Shown here: one piece after another, positions 1 to 9,047 of the stretch | Layout: each line of letters begins with the position of its first letter | Position numbering within the stretch: the stretch's first letter is position 1 | NCBI RefSeq assembly: GCF_014397025.1 | Contig: NZ_JACJUO010000001.1 | Span: forward strand, 1,164,501-1,228,500 | Direction: 5' to 3' | DNA: 64,000 nucleotides | Origin: Ochrobactrum sp. Marseille-Q0166 | GTDB taxonomy: Bacteria > Pseudomonadota > Alphaproteobacteria > Rhizobiales > Rhizobiaceae | Notes under the pieces: model-generated | Seen by the model: only the letters and a program-made list of their open reading frames with translations | Database searches by the model: none | What the model was told of the DNA's origin: nothing | Translations under genes and position numbers: made by a program

Positions 1-573
1 GACATCAAAGCCTTCGCGAAGGGCCAGCGCCGGCAGATAGCGATGCCAGCCGTCAAAGAATGGCAACTGACGGAAAAGATCGGTGTGCAGCGCTTTAAGG
101 CCACAGCCGGAATCGCGGGTCTTATCCTTCAGGATCGCGCCGCGCAGATTGTTCGCAAAGCGTGAGGAAAGTTGCTTGAGCTTGGTGTCCGTGCGCTTGA
201 GGCGCTGACCGGCGGCGATGCCAAAAGCAGGGCCGGCATTGATCAGGGCGTCTGCAAGTGCTGGCAGATAGGCAGGATTGTTCTGCCCGTCACCGTCCAT
301 AGTCACAACAATCTGTCCGCGCGCTGCAAAAACGCCGGAGCGCAAAGCGGCGCTCTGGCCGGATGAGCGGTCATGGCGGATATGGCGCAGCGGCTTGCCG
401 GCATGGATGCGACTTGCAAGAACATCACTGGTGGAATCTGTAGAGCCGTCGTCAACGACGATCACTTCGTATGCTCGGCCCTTCATGGCATCATCGACTT
501 CGTCGAGCAGAAAAGCGAGATTGTCGGCCTCATTGCGGCAGGGGATGACCACAGAAATCGTCGGTGTTGCCAA
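1..573 (-). CDS. Glycosyltransferase family 2 (3' truncated by window edge)
   Basis: Partial gene reading leftward off the window; 191 codons are visible. The translation opens MATPTISVVIPCRNEAD and carries the GT-A family 2 hallmarks: SVVIPCRNE near residue 6, the nucleotide-sugar-binding VVDDGSTDST near residue 39, and MDGDGQNNP near residue 91. This resembles dolichol-phosphate mannosyltransferase/ArnC-type enzymes, which move a sugar from a nucleotide donor to a polyprenyl phosphate at the inner membrane; donor and acceptor are not readable here. The start is a TTG at 571-573: the only in-frame ATG upstream is followed by a stop four codons later, and AAGGAAG lies just before the TTG. Any C-terminal membrane helices would lie outside the window. 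Confidence 0.85.
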   Translation of the reverse strand, partial: MATPTISVVIPCRNEADNLAFLLDEVDDAMKGRAYEVIVVDDGSTDSTSDVLASRIHAGKPLRHIRHDRSSGQSAALRSGVFAARGQIVVTMDGDGQNNPAYLPALADALINAGPAFGIAAGQRLKRTDTKLKQLSSRFANNLRGAILKDKTRDSGCGLKALHTDLFRQLPFFDGWHRYLPALALREGFDV

Positions 574-738
574 GCGGAGCTTCCTTCATTCCTTGCGCAT
601 TTTCCGTAAAATCGGTGCTAATATCTCAGTACAGGTGCCCTGTGGCGCGCAAGGCGGGCTCCATACCATTGATTGCCGGGGAAACCAAGTGTTTCAAGAA
701 ATCGTGAGTTAGACCAGATATTTGTGTGAGAGCTGCTT

Positions 739-1692
739 TTACTCTGAGATATGTGAAGACGGAAGTGCTTCAGCAAGCCAATCCAGAAAATTGTGTGTCA
801 CCTCACTGCGGTTAATATCATTGAGGCTTTCGTGGCGGCTGCCTGGATAGATGGTGCAGGTCACTTGATTGAAGCCCATAACCTCCATTCTATCTGCCAG
901 TTTACGCGTGGCTTTCGCTTTGTCTGTAGCCGGGTCGTCAGTTCCTCCGACGAGATTAAATGGTAGATTTCGGCGGATATTTGCGAAATTGCGGTCGGTC
1001 GCGCCAGCTTTCATCATATTAAACACGTCGATCCACAGTGAAACACTCGCATCAAAGCCGCAGAGCGGATCATTTACATAGGCTTCAACCTCTGCCGGAT
1101 CGCGCGACAGCCAGTCAAACGCTGTGCGATGGTTGGGGATTGCGTTGCCCCATGCGCGGAAAGTGAGCTTCGGCAGGAAGGAGCTCGGAACATCGGAGCC
1201 CTTGAACATTCGTTCAGCCTTGAGAAGCGCCATGGCGGCACTGTTTTCAATGCCGCCGTTGAAATTGGCATTCCAGACGGCGACCGCATCAATGGTATCT
1301 GAATGTGTAAATGTATAGTTGAGTGCGAGAAGTCCGCCCATCGAGTGTCCGAATAAAACCACAGGCACACTGGGATGGGTTTCGTGAATGAGACGGTTAA
1401 GTGCCAGAATATCCGCGATGGCCACTCTATGGCCGTCTTTTTGTGCAAACATTCCTCTTGGTGCATGCGGACTTATATTTGCGCCATGCCCGCGATGATC
1501 ATGTGCATAGACATGGTAGCCTGCCTGATTGAGTGCCTTTGCGAATCGGGCATAGCGGCCCGAATGTTCTGCAAGCCCATGGCAGATTTGTACCACAGCC
1601 TTCGGTGATCCCAGCACAACGGTTAGCGACTGACGGTATGGCAGTTCGGCTCCGTCCGAGAGGGGTAAGCGTTTGATGGTTTCAAATGACAT
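739..1692 (-). CDS. Alpha/beta hydrolase, lysophospholipase/monoacylglycerol lipase-like
   Basis: Serine hydrolase of the Hydrolase_4 (PldB/monoglyceride lipase) type, 317 residues. The oxyanion-hole motif CHGLAEHSGRY is near residues 37-47, HDHRGHG near 64-70, and the nucleophile elbow GHSMGG near 115-120 with Ser117. The acid lies in the C-terminal third and the catalytic His in the GSRHESLND motif near the end. The family hydrolyses monoacylglycerols, lysophospholipids or small esters; the substrate here is unknown. No signal peptide is visible, so it is probably cytoplasmic. The start MSFETIK at 1692 is preferred; a longer form begins nine codons upstream. It reads in the same direction as the glycosyltransferase, with 165 bp between them in which I see nothing coding. 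Confidence 0.85.
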   Translation of the reverse strand: MSFETIKRLPLSDGAELPYRQSLTVVLGSPKAVVQICHGLAEHSGRYARFAKALNQAGYHVYAHDHRGHGANISPHAPRGMFAQKDGHRVAIADILALNRLIHETHPSVPVVLFGHSMGGLLALNYTFTHSDTIDAVAVWNANFNGGIENSAAMALLKAERMFKGSDVPSSFLPKLTFRAWGNAIPNHRTAFDWLSRDPAEVEAYVNDPLCGFDASVSLWIDVFNMMKAGATDRNFANIRRNLPFNLVGGTDDPATDKAKATRKLADRMEVMGFNQVTCTIYPGSRHESLNDINRSEVTHNFLDWLAEALPSSHISE

Positions 1693-1914
1693 GCGACCAT
1701 CTGAATTTATGCCGCGCAAATAGTCAATTTGTCTTTTGGTAGCGTCCTTAAAAAGAGCATCCAGAGGTTGAATGAATTAATTTTAGGCATTTGCATTTTT
1801 TGCGTAAATTTTGCTTGAAAACCGTGAAATCCTAGGCAAATCTATCTTCAACAGGGAATGCTAACGGAGTTTTAAAGGAATTTCAGAGGCGTGAATTTGA
1901 GGCATTAAGGCATA

Positions 1915-2010
1915 ACTAGCAGGCCATTCGGTGAAAGGGAGGATACTTTCCCGAGTGGTGGCCAGAGGGGAAACCGGGTGACGGAAATATCCGCGCCCGG
2001 TTTCATTTTA
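1915..2010 (+). ncRNA. Candidate structured small RNA or leader element upstream of ettA
   Basis: Two consecutive hairpins can be drawn by eye. The first is closed by GGCC (1922-1925) with GGCC (1959-1962) and has an inner stem GGGAGG/TTTCCC around an ATAC loop. The second is AAACCGGG (1971-1978) pairing with CCCGGTTT (1996-2003), with an inner CGGA-AATA-TCCG stem, followed by CATTTTATT, so it looks like an intrinsic terminator. No gene upstream reads in this direction, so a terminator here suggests a short transcript of its own. It matches no riboswitch or Rhizobiales sRNA family that I recognise. The promoter was not located. Confidence 0.4.
1971..2010 (+). terminator. Terminator-like hairpin before ettA
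   Basis: Perfect 8-bp outer stem AAACCGGG/CCCGGTTT with a 4-bp inner stem CGGA/TCCG on an AATA loop, followed by the T-rich stretch CATTTTATT. Confidence 0.55.
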
Positions 2011-2150
2011 TTCAAGCACATTTCCATGTCGACTTTGCGCGATGATATTTGCTTCCGCGCGCTATTTCGCCTACATACCCAGCAGAAATTTTCCTTGCGG
2101 TTCGGCAAATGGCCGTTCACGCTCTCTAACTCGTGGAGACGACGCGCTTT

Positions 2151-3800
2151 ATGGCACGCCAATTCATTTATCATATGTCCGGGCTGAACAAGGCCTATGG
2201 CGCAAAGAAGGTTATCGAAAACCTTCACCTGTCATTCTATCCAGATGCGAAGATCGGCATTCTTGGTCCAAACGGTGCCGGTAAATCGACAATTCTCAAG
2301 ATCATGGCCGGTCTCGACAAGGATTACACCGGTGAGGCATGGCTCGCAGAGGGTGCGACCTGTGGCTATCTTGCACAGGAACCGTATCTCGATCCTGAGA
2401 AGGACGTGCTGGGTAATGTGATGGAAGGTGTGGCTGCAAAAACGGCTATTCTCGACCGTTACAATGAGCTGATGATGAACTATTCTGATGAAACCGCAGA
2501 TGAAGGTGCGGCTCTTCAGGACGTCATCGACAGCCAGAACCTTTGGGATCTGGACAGCCAGGTTGAAATGGCGATGGAAGCTCTGCGCTGCCCGCCTGCG
2601 GATGCCGATGTCACCAAGCTTTCGGGTGGTGAGCGCCGGCGCGTCGCGCTTTGCAAACTGCTTCTTTCGAAGCCTGATCTGCTGCTGCTCGACGAACCAA
2701 CCAACCACCTTGATGCCGAAACTACTGCTTGGCTGGAAAAGCATTTACGTGAATATGAAGGCGCAGTGCTCCTCATCACGCACGATCGCTACTTCCTCGA
2801 CAATGTTACCGGCTGGATTCTTGAACTCGACCGCGGTCGTGGCATTCCTTACGAAGGCAATTACTCTGCCTATCTGGAGGCCAAGTCCAAACGCATGATT
2901 CAGGAAGGCCGCGAAGAAGATTCGCGCCAGAAGGCGCTTGAGCGCGAACGTCAGTGGATTGCTGCTAGCCCCAAGGCGCGCCAGTCCAAGTCGAAGGCTC
3001 GTATCAAGGCCTATGATCAGCTGGTCGAAGCTGCCAACAATCAACGTCCGGGCGATGCCCAGATTCTGATCCCGGCTGGCGAGCGTCTTGGTCAGGTGGT
3101 TATCGAAGCTGAGGGACTGACCAAGTCGTTTGGCGACCGTATGCTCATCGAAAACCTGACCTTCAAGCTGCCTCCGGGTGGTATTGTTGGTGTTATCGGT
3201 CCAAACGGTGCCGGTAAGTCGACACTCTTCAAGATGATTACCGGTCAGGAAAAGCCGGATTCCGGTTCGATCCGTATCGGTGATACCGTTCATCTGGGTT
3301 ATGTCGACCAGAGCCGCGATCATCTCGACCCGAACAAGAATGTCTGGGAAGAAATTTCTGGCGGCAACGACATTATCAAGCTCGGCAAGTTTGAAATGAA
3401 CTCCCGTGCCTATTGCGGTGCGTTCAACTTCAAGGGCGGCGATCAGCAGGCCAAGGTCGGAAATCTGTCCGGTGGTCAGCGTAACCGCGTGCATCTTGCC
3501 AAGATGTTGCAGGCAGGCGGTAACGTTCTGCTTCTCGACGAACCGACCAACGATCTTGATACCGAAACGCTGGCAGCGCTCGAAGATGCGCTCGAAAAAT
3601 ATGCTGGCTGCGCTGTTATCATCTCCCACGATCGTATGTTCCTTGATCGTCTTGCGACGCACATCCTCGCCTTTGAAGGCGACAGCCATGTCGAATGGTT
3701 CGAAGGTAACTTCGAGGACTATGAAGCCGACAAGGTTCGTCGTCTTGGACCTGAAAGCGTCAATCCAAAGCGGGTAACCTACAAGCCGCTGACGCGCTAA
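2151..3800 (+). CDS. ettA: Energy-dependent translational throttle protein EttA (ABC-F)
   Basis: Soluble ABC-F ATPase, 549 residues, the usual size for EttA. It has two nucleotide-binding domains and no membrane segment. Walker A is GPNGAGKST near 39-47 and again near 355; the signature motifs are [11 protein letters not shown] and [11 protein letters not shown]; Walker B/H-loop motifs are [15 protein letters not shown] and [14 protein letters not shown] with ITHDR and ISHDR. A charged linker ([21 protein letters not shown]) joins the domains. The family binds the ribosomal E site and gates the first peptide bond according to the ADP/ATP ratio. The start ATG at 2151 (MARQFIYHM) matches the family; a GTG 18 bases upstream is also in frame but overlaps the GGAGA that serves as ribosome-binding site. 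Confidence 0.96.
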   Translation: MARQFIYHMSGLNKAYGAKKVIENLHLSFYPDAKIGILGPNGAGKSTILKIMAGLDKDYTGEAWLAEGATCGYLAQEPYLDPEKDVLGNVMEGVAAKTAILDRYNELMMNYSDETADEGAALQDVIDSQNLWDLDSQVEMAMEALRCPPADADVTKLSGGERRRVALCKLLLSKPDLLLLDEPTNHLDAETTAWLEKHLREYEGAVLLITHDRYFLDNVTGWILELDRGRGIPYEGNYSAYLEAKSKRMIQEGREEDSRQKALERERQWIAASPKARQSKSKARIKAYDQLVEAANNQRPGDAQILIPAGERLGQVVIEAEGLTKSFGDRMLIENLTFKLPPGGIVGVIGPNGAGKSTLFKMITGQEKPDSGSIRIGDTVHLGYVDQSRDHLDPNKNVWEEISGGNDIIKLGKFEMNSRAYCGAFNFKGGDQQAKVGNLSGGQRNRVHLAKMLQAGGNVLLLDEPTNDLDTETLAALEDALEKYAGCAVIISHDRMFLDRLATHILAFEGDSHVEWFEGNFEDYEADKVRRLGPESVNPKRVTYKPLTR

Positions 3801-3809
3801 GAAATCAAA

Positions 3810-3835
3810 GGCCGGTGCATCGCACCGGCCTTTTT
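3810..3835 (+). terminator. Intrinsic terminator of ettA
   Basis: Nine-base stem GGCCGGTGC/GCACCGGCC on an ATC loop, followed at once by TTTTTC. It lies 10 bases after the ettA stop and just before the tam ribosome-binding site. Confidence 0.9.
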
Positions 3836-3853
3836 CATTTTATGGAGCCTCCC

Positions 3854-4618
3854 GTGAAAGACTGGTCTGCAAAGCAATATCTCAAGTTTGAAGAGGAACG
3901 CAGTCGCCCGGCGGCTGACCTTCTGGCACAGATAAAAATCGATAGCCCGCGCAAAGTGGTCGATATTGGTTGCGGTCCCGGAAACTCCACCGAACTTCTG
4001 GTCAGGCGCTGGCCAGATGCGCACGTGGCAGGCTTCGACTCATCGCCGGACATGATCGAGAAAGCAAAACAGCGCTTGCCCCGGGTCGATTTTTCTTTGG
4101 GCGATCTGTCGAAGTTTGAGCCAGATACTGAAACGGACGTGCTGTTTTCCAATGCGGTTTTTCAGTGGGTTGCTGATCATAGGCAACAGATGCAAAGGCT
4201 CCTATCCCTTCTTTCGGCTGGCGCTTATCTGGCCGTACAAATGCCGGATAATATGTCAGAGCCAACCCATGTAGTGATGCGCGAAGTGGCAAGGTCGCAG
4301 CCGTTTGCGGCTAAGATTGGCCATATGGGCAGGGGCCCTCTGCCGCCTGTTGCCGATTATTATAACGCTCTGATTGATCATGCGTCCCGCGTCGATATAT
4401 GGCACACGATCTACAATCATCAGCTGGCCGGCGTCGATGCTATCATTGAGTGGGTGAAATCAACGGGTCTGCGCCCATTTCTTGAGCCGCTGGATGATGA
4501 CGAACAGCGCGAATTTTTGAAAGCCTACAAATCGCGTCTTCATGACCTCTATCCAACGCTGAATGACGGCCGGGTGTTGTTGCGCTTCCCAAGAATTTTC
4601 ATCGTTGCCAGAAAATAA
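3854..4618 (+). CDS. tam: Trans-aconitate 2-methyltransferase
   Basis: Class I SAM-dependent methyltransferase, 254 residues, as expected for Tam. The protein opens [20 protein letters not shown], a characteristic Tam N-terminus, followed by the SAM-binding motif [13 protein letters not shown] near 36-48 and the acidic [11 protein letters not shown]. Tam methylates trans-aconitate, a spontaneous isomer of cis-aconitate that inhibits aconitase. The start is a GTG with GGAG six bases upstream; an in-frame ATG at 3842 would overlap that site. It sits directly downstream of the ettA terminator, so expression probably needs its own promoter. Confidence 0.92.
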   Translation: MKDWSAKQYLKFEEERSRPAADLLAQIKIDSPRKVVDIGCGPGNSTELLVRRWPDAHVAGFDSSPDMIEKAKQRLPRVDFSLGDLSKFEPDTETDVLFSNAVFQWVADHRQQMQRLLSLLSAGAYLAVQMPDNMSEPTHVVMREVARSQPFAAKIGHMGRGPLPPVADYYNALIDHASRVDIWHTIYNHQLAGVDAIIEWVKSTGLRPFLEPLDDDEQREFLKAYKSRLHDLYPTLNDGRVLLRFPRIFIVARK

Positions 4619-5090
4619 GAAAATGCCTTAGCTACTCTTCTAGAACCTGTTGCCGACACCCTCTTTCACAAAAATTTTACCGGGCGTGAAAATCGCTCGC
4701 CTGGTAAAATAGTTAAATTTCAAATGGTTAATCGTCCCCTCAAGGGTTTCTAATCCAATAGTAGTGCATGATAATAGATTGCATACAAACGATATTGTTC
4801 CTATGGTTTTGTGACATCAGAGGTAATTCCAAACAATTTTTGATGCCTGCAGGGATCGCTTGATTGGGAGAGACGACATCTTTTTTCCAAGGATGTTGCG
4901 TCAGGTTAGTTTCAGGGACTGTCAAGTTTTGTGGTTGAACCAAGGACACTTGCAGACTGAAGCCTGAAGCTTGGCCAACCTGCCGAATATATTGATTATG
5001 AGATCAACGATTACTGGTTTTGCTCCCTCCCAGCAAAGCGAGTGATCATGCAGTCGTTTTCCTTTTGCGACTGCTATCGGGAGTTTCAGA
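4619..5090. other. Intergenic region with two hairpins before kgtP
   Basis: 472 bases without a credible gene. An imperfect 13-bp inverted repeat, ATTTTACCGGGCG (4674-4686) against CGCCTGGTAAAAT (4698-4710), follows tam and may act as its terminator or be a dispersed palindrome. A second hairpin, GCAGTCG (5050-5056) with CGACTGC (5068-5074), lies in the kgtP leader directly before the CGGGAG ribosome-binding site. A 69-codon leftward ORF at 4740-4949 has no ribosome-binding site and was not accepted. Confidence 0.6.
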
Positions 5091-6428
5091 ATGAGCAATG
5101 CAGAAATGCACAGCGATGCGAATGGCGAGATCGAAGAGAAACATGACGCTCACGATACGCGCCGCCGGATATATGCGATCATTGCGAGCGCCTCCGGCAA
5201 TCTCGTCGAATGGTATGACTTTTATGTCTATTCCTTCGGTGCTCTTTACTTCGCATCACAGTTTTTCCCGGCAGAAGATCAGACAAGTCAGCTGTTAAAT
5301 GCAGCGGCAATCTTTGCGGCCGGTTTCCTTATGCGTCCGATTGGCGGTTGGCTGTTTGGACGCCTCGCCGACAGACTAGGTCGCCGCACCTCCATGCTGA
5401 TTTCGGTCAGTATGATGTGCCTTGGCTCTTTTGCTATTGCGATCCTGCCGACCTATGAAACGATCGGACTTTGGGCGCCATTTCTTCTTCTTCTGGTCCG
5501 TCTTTTGCAGGGCCTGTCGGTTGGCGGGGAATATGGCACTACTGCCACTTACATGAGTGAAGTCGCTCTTGCCGGGCGTCGTGGTTTCTTCTCGTCGTTC
5601 CAGTATGTGACGCTGATCGGCGGCCAACTATTGGCCGTTCTAGTGCTGGTTATTCTGCAGTTCTTCCTGACGTCTCAGCAGTTGCATGAATGGGGCTGGC
5701 GCATCCCGTTTGCCATCGGTGGTCTGGCTGCAATTGTTGCGCTTTATCTGCGCCGCACGCTGCATGAAACCTCGACTGAGGAGTCGCGCAACAGCAAATC
5801 TGCAGGTAGTTTTGCGACGATCTGGAAACATCACCGCAAGGCGTTTCTGGTGGTTGTCGGCTTTACGGCTGGGGGGTCGCTGACCTTCTATACGTTCACG
5901 ACCTATATGCAGAAATATCTGGTCAATACGGCTGGCATGAACAAGGAAACAGCCAGCGAGGTCATGACGGTTGCACTGTTCGCATTCATGCTTATGCAGC
6001 CGCTGTTTGGCTATATTTCCGATAAGGTTGGCCGCAAACCGATGATGATCGCCTTTGGCGGTGTATCGGTGTTGACGACCATTCCGTTGCTTACAGTTCT
6101 TGGCTCTGTCCAGAGTCCGACAATGGCATTTGTCTATATTGCCATCGCTTCGGCAATCGTGAGCATGTACACGTCGATTGGCGGTATTGTGAAATCGGAA
6201 CTGTTCCCGGCTGAAGTGCGTGCTTTGGGCGTTGGCTTTTCCTACGCGATTGCCAATGCGATCTTCGGTGGTACTGCCGAATATGTGGCGCTGTGGTTCA
6301 AGAAGGTCGGCTTTGAAAGCGGGTTCTTCTGGTACGTGACCATTATGATGGTGATTGTGTTCATCGTCGGTCTGGTGATGCCTGATCCGCGCAAGCACGG
6401 TTATTTGCAGGGCCACGGAACCCACTGA
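5091..6428 (+). CDS. kgtP: Alpha-ketoglutarate/H+ symporter (MHS family MFS)
   Basis: Twelve-helix major facilitator of the metabolite:H+ symporter group, 445 residues. It follows E. coli KgtP closely along its length: the first helix motif [38 protein letters not shown] with the MFS A-motif [26 protein letters not shown], and [18 protein letters not shown]. The expected role is uptake of 2-oxoglutarate or a related dicarboxylate across the inner membrane. Start ATG with CGGGAG seven bases upstream. The acidic, His-rich N-terminal tail of about 25 residues is cytosolic. It is monocistronic, bounded by a terminator at 6445. Confidence 0.88.
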   Translation: MSNAEMHSDANGEIEEKHDAHDTRRRIYAIIASASGNLVEWYDFYVYSFGALYFASQFFPAEDQTSQLLNAAAIFAAGFLMRPIGGWLFGRLADRLGRRTSMLISVSMMCLGSFAIAILPTYETIGLWAPFLLLLVRLLQGLSVGGEYGTTATYMSEVALAGRRGFFSSFQYVTLIGGQLLAVLVLVILQFFLTSQQLHEWGWRIPFAIGGLAAIVALYLRRTLHETSTEESRNSKSAGSFATIWKHHRKAFLVVVGFTAGGSLTFYTFTTYMQKYLVNTAGMNKETASEVMTVALFAFMLMQPLFGYISDKVGRKPMMIAFGGVSVLTTIPLLTVLGSVQSPTMAFVYIAIASAIVSMYTSIGGIVKSELFPAEVRALGVGFSYAIANAIFGGTAEYVALWFKKVGFESGFFWYVTIMMVIVFIVGLVMPDPRKHGYLQGHGTH

Positions 6429-6444
6429 TATGTAAACATCTTAG

Positions 6445-6468
6445 ACGCCGCCTTCGGGCGGCGTTTAC
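6445..6468. terminator. Bidirectional terminator between kgtP and DUF2293 gene
   Basis: Eight-base stem ACGCCGCC/GGCGGCGT on a TTCG tetraloop, flanked by TGTAAAC (6431) and GTTTACA (6463) that can extend the pairing. It lies between convergent genes and overlaps the 3' end of the leftward one. Confidence 0.8.
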
Positions 6469-6788
6469 ATTTCTACCTTCTCGTCATCATCCGCGGTGAC
6501 GAGACGTGTGGCGCGCCATTCTGTCAGCTTTTTGTTTATGTCATCAAGCACGAAAAAACGTGCTGAATCCTTGTCATATCCATCATCGCGAAGGGTGTCG
6601 TAGTCTGTATGTGCATGGCGGACATGCGCGACCGTTGCAAGCCATACCGCCACCGATGGTGGCAGCGCTTTCATATGAGGCGCAAGGGCTGCGGCACGGA
6701 TTGGTTCTGAATCCGAATAGGGAACCGCAGGAAGCAAAAGCGTAAGTGATTTTGCAACTGCCTTCTGGCGTTCTGTGCTTGCACCCAT
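6465..6788 (-). CDS. DUF2293 domain protein
   Basis: Small soluble protein of about 107 residues. The segment ALPPSVAVWLATVAHVRHAHT, followed by DYDTLRDDGYDKDSARFFV, is the DUF2293 signature as I remember it; this family has no established function. Its conserved His/Asp-rich stretch suggests nucleic acid or metal binding, but that is speculation. The start at 6788 is preferred because AAAAGG lies nine bases upstream; an in-frame ATG at 6797 abuts the same AAAAGG. It is transcribed divergently from the ArsR-methyltransferase gene, with which it shares a promoter region. Confidence 0.75.
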   Translation of the reverse strand: MGASTERQKAVAKSLTLLLPAVPYSDSEPIRAAALAPHMKALPPSVAVWLATVAHVRHAHTDYDTLRDDGYDKDSARFFVLDDINKKLTEWRATRLVTADDDEKVEM

Positions 6789-6934
6789 GGCTGTCATCCT
6801 TTTCGGCTTTCAGCGAGATTCGTTATAATCATAACCCAGCTAATAGCCTCCTCAAACCGATACTCAAATCGCGTGACAGTTTTGCTGTGCATGGGGATGC
6901 GAAAAGCGCTTGCGCCTTGATCGCATTTCACATA

Positions 6935-6952
6935 AACATATCTTTATATGTT
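6935..6952. promoter_or_regulatory. 18-bp palindrome, likely ArsR-type operator
   Basis: AACATAT-CTTT-ATATGTT is a perfect 7-bp inverted repeat 22 bases before the regulator start. AT-rich dyads of this sort are typical ArsR/SmtB binding sites, which points to autoregulation of the regulator-metF operon. Binding is inferred. Confidence 0.6.
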
Positions 6953-6973
6953 TTAGAGTGTGGAGTTTGCGAA

Positions 6974-7984
6974 TTGCGTTTGCAGCTTGATCAGATGGTG
7001 GATGTTTTAAAAGCAGTGGCTGAGCCAAGTCGCTTGCGCATCCTTGCGCTTCTTTCCGGAGGCGATTTGACCGTATCGGACCTGACCACAATTCTTGGCC
7101 AGTCGCAGCCGCGTGTGTCGCGCCATCTCAAGCTGCTTGGTGAAGCCGATCTGATCGACCGTTATCAGGAGGGTGCCTGGGCCTATTTCCGCCTGTCGGA
7201 TAATGCGCTTTGCGGCGAGGTTGCGCGTAATCTACTGTCGAAGCTTGATAGCGCCGATGCGCTGCTTGAGCGCGATCTGGAGCGGCTTTCGCAGGTCAAA
7301 TCCAGTCGGCAGGAAAAGGCTGCGGCCTATTTCAGTGCCAATGCCGGTAGCTGGGATGAAATCCGCAAGCTTCATGTGTCTGAAAATGCGGTGGAAGCAG
7401 CACTCAAGACTATTGTCGGTGATAAGCCATTTCAGGCCATGCTTGATGTAGGCACCGGCACGGGTCGGTTGCTGGAACTGTTTTCACCGCTTTATGCGCG
7501 TGGCCTTGGCATTGACATCAATCGCGACATGCTTGCCGTGGCACGTGCCAATCTCGACCTTGCAACGGTGAACAATGCACAGGTGCGGCAGGGCGATGTT
7601 TATGCGCTGCCAGTCGAACGCGAGAATTTCGATCTCGTAACCATTCATCAGGTTCTGCATTTTCTTGATGATCCGCAGGCTGCCATTCGCGAGGCAGCGC
7701 GTGCGCTGCGCCCGGGCGGACGGTTGCTGATTGTCGACTTTGCACCCCATAAACTTGAGTTTCTGCGCGAAGAACACGCGCATTTGAGGCTTGGTTTCAG
7801 CGATGAGCAGATGCTTGGCTGGTTGAAAGAAACAGGGCTTGAGCCCGCCACAACGACTGAATTGGGGCCGAAGGTTGCCAATGGCGATGACGGATTGACG
7901 GTAAAGCTCTGGCTTGCCCGTGATCCGCGTGTGCTGATTGCTGATCAGGTTTCGCGCAATGAAAGCATGACGGAGACAGTTTGA
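6974..7984 (+). CDS. ArsR-family regulator fused to a SAM-dependent methyltransferase domain
   Basis: Two-domain protein of 336 residues. Residues 8-95 form an ArsR winged helix (VDVLKAVAEPSRLRILALL, recognition helix QSQPRVSRHLKLLGEADLI). No CxC metal-binding motif is seen in the HTH. Residues about 140-320 form a class I methyltransferase: DVGTGTGRLLELF, GIDINRDM, LHFLDDPQAAIREAARALRPGG. The preferred start is a TTG at 6974 with GGAG eight bases upstream, giving MRLQLDQMVDVLKAV; an ATG at 6995 lacks a ribosome-binding site. It is coupled to metF (TGATG overlap), so it probably senses SAM or S-adenosylhomocysteine and controls methionine-cycle genes, as known for SahR-type ArsR regulators. 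That role is inferred from context. Confidence 0.85.
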   Translation: MRLQLDQMVDVLKAVAEPSRLRILALLSGGDLTVSDLTTILGQSQPRVSRHLKLLGEADLIDRYQEGAWAYFRLSDNALCGEVARNLLSKLDSADALLERDLERLSQVKSSRQEKAAAYFSANAGSWDEIRKLHVSENAVEAALKTIVGDKPFQAMLDVGTGTGRLLELFSPLYARGLGIDINRDMLAVARANLDLATVNNAQVRQGDVYALPVERENFDLVTIHQVLHFLDDPQAAIREAARALRPGGRLLIVDFAPHKLEFLREEHAHLRLGFSDEQMLGWLKETGLEPATTTELGPKVANGDDGLTVKLWLARDPRVLIADQVSRNESMTETV

Positions 7985-8895
7985 TGGGTTTCTATGGTCT
8001 TTCCCGCCGATCAGATATCGGCCAGACCACCCGGGTTTCGTTCGAGTTCTTCCCGCCCAAGTCGGAAGAAATGGAACAGCGCCTGTGGGAGACGGTAACG
8101 CGGCTTGCGCCGCTTAAGCCGGAATTTGTCTCCGTGACCTATGGTGCGGGTGGCTCCACGCGTGAACGCACGATCCGCACGGTTGCGCGTATTCTGAAGG
8201 AAACAGATATCGAGCCTGCTGCGCATCTCACCTGTGTTGATGCGACCAGTGAGGAAGTTGATCGCGTCGCACAGGAGTTTGCAGCGCTTGGCGTCAAGCG
8301 CTTCGTAGCGCTGCGTGGTGATCCGGCTGCCGGTATTGGCGAGAAATATGTGCCGACGCCGGGCGGTTATCAGAATGGCGCTGAGCTCGTCGGTGGTCTG
8401 CGCAAGCTTGCGGACTTCGATATCTCCGTTTCGGCCTATCCGGAAAAGCATCCTGAAAGTCCGGACTTTGCGACCGATATCGATATGCTCAAGCGCAAGG
8501 TCGATAATGGTGCAACGCGCGCCATCACGCAGTTCTTCTTCGATAATGATCTCTATGAGCGTTATGTCGAGCGTGTGCGCCGTGCGGGCATCTATATCCC
8601 GATTGTTCCGGGCGTTCTGCCAGTGCATAATTTCAAGCAGGTTCGCAATTTCTGCGCGCGTTCAGCAACGCATATCCCGGCGTGGCTGGCAGAGCGCTTT
8701 GACGGGCTGGATAACGACCCGCAGACGCATCAGCTTGTTGCCGCAGCTATTGCCGCCGAACAGGTCATGGATCTGATAGAACGCGGCGTGCAGGATTTCC
8801 ATTTCTATACCATGAACAGAGCCGATCTTCCTTACGCTATCTGCCACATGATTGGTATCCGGCCTAAAACTGAAGTCCAGTTAGAAGTCGCCTGA
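7984..8895 (+). CDS. metF: Methylenetetrahydrofolate reductase
   Basis: FAD-dependent TIM-barrel enzyme, 303 residues, normal for bacterial MetF. It reduces 5,10-methylene-THF to 5-methyl-THF, the methyl donor for methionine synthesis. Visible motifs are SFEFFPPKSEEME near the N-terminus with the family's catalytic Glu, FVSVTYGAGGSTRERTI, LTCVDATSEE, ALRGDP, YPEKHPES, and QFFFDNDLYERYV. The ATG at 7984 overlaps the upstream stop codon by one base, so translation is coupled to the ArsR-methyltransferase fusion. A terminator follows directly. Confidence 0.97.
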   Translation: MGFYGLSRRSDIGQTTRVSFEFFPPKSEEMEQRLWETVTRLAPLKPEFVSVTYGAGGSTRERTIRTVARILKETDIEPAAHLTCVDATSEEVDRVAQEFAALGVKRFVALRGDPAAGIGEKYVPTPGGYQNGAELVGGLRKLADFDISVSAYPEKHPESPDFATDIDMLKRKVDNGATRAITQFFFDNDLYERYVERVRRAGIYIPIVPGVLPVHNFKQVRNFCARSATHIPAWLAERFDGLDNDPQTHQLVAAAIAAEQVMDLIERGVQDFHFYTMNRADLPYAICHMIGIRPKTEVQLEVA

Positions 8896-8901
8896 AATGA
8901 A

Positions 8902-8930
8902 AAAGCCCGGTCTGAAACCGGGCTTTCTTT
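8902..8930 (+). terminator. Intrinsic terminator of metF
   Basis: Stem AAAGCCCGGT/ACCGGGCTTT on a short CTGA loop, followed by CTTTTG, seven bases after the metF stop. Confidence 0.9.
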
Positions 8931-9047
8931 TGCTTCTTATTCGCAATTCCTTCATAAAGCTGCTTCACACTCTTACTGGAATTGCTTCTGAAACGGGTCG
9001 GTTCATCCTCAAAAACCGATGCCGTCTAATGGCTTAGGCTATCCCAA

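Larger units (their letters stand above)
1693..2150. other. Long intergenic region between divergent genes
   Basis: 458 bases with no convincing protein gene between the hydrolase (leftward) and ettA (rightward). The left half is AT-rich and should hold the divergent promoters. The right half carries the strong hairpins described as a candidate ncRNA at 1915-2010. About 140 bases separate the last hairpin from the ettA start, room for an independent ettA promoter. Confidence 0.6.

Noticed and set aside
2745..3689. 314-codon minus-strand ORF across ettA
   Set aside because: Antisense to a strongly conserved ABC-F gene; its sequence mirrors codon bias.
4740..4949. 69-codon minus-strand ORF before kgtP
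   Set aside because: No ribosome-binding site, no recognisable sequence, and AT-rich spacer composition.
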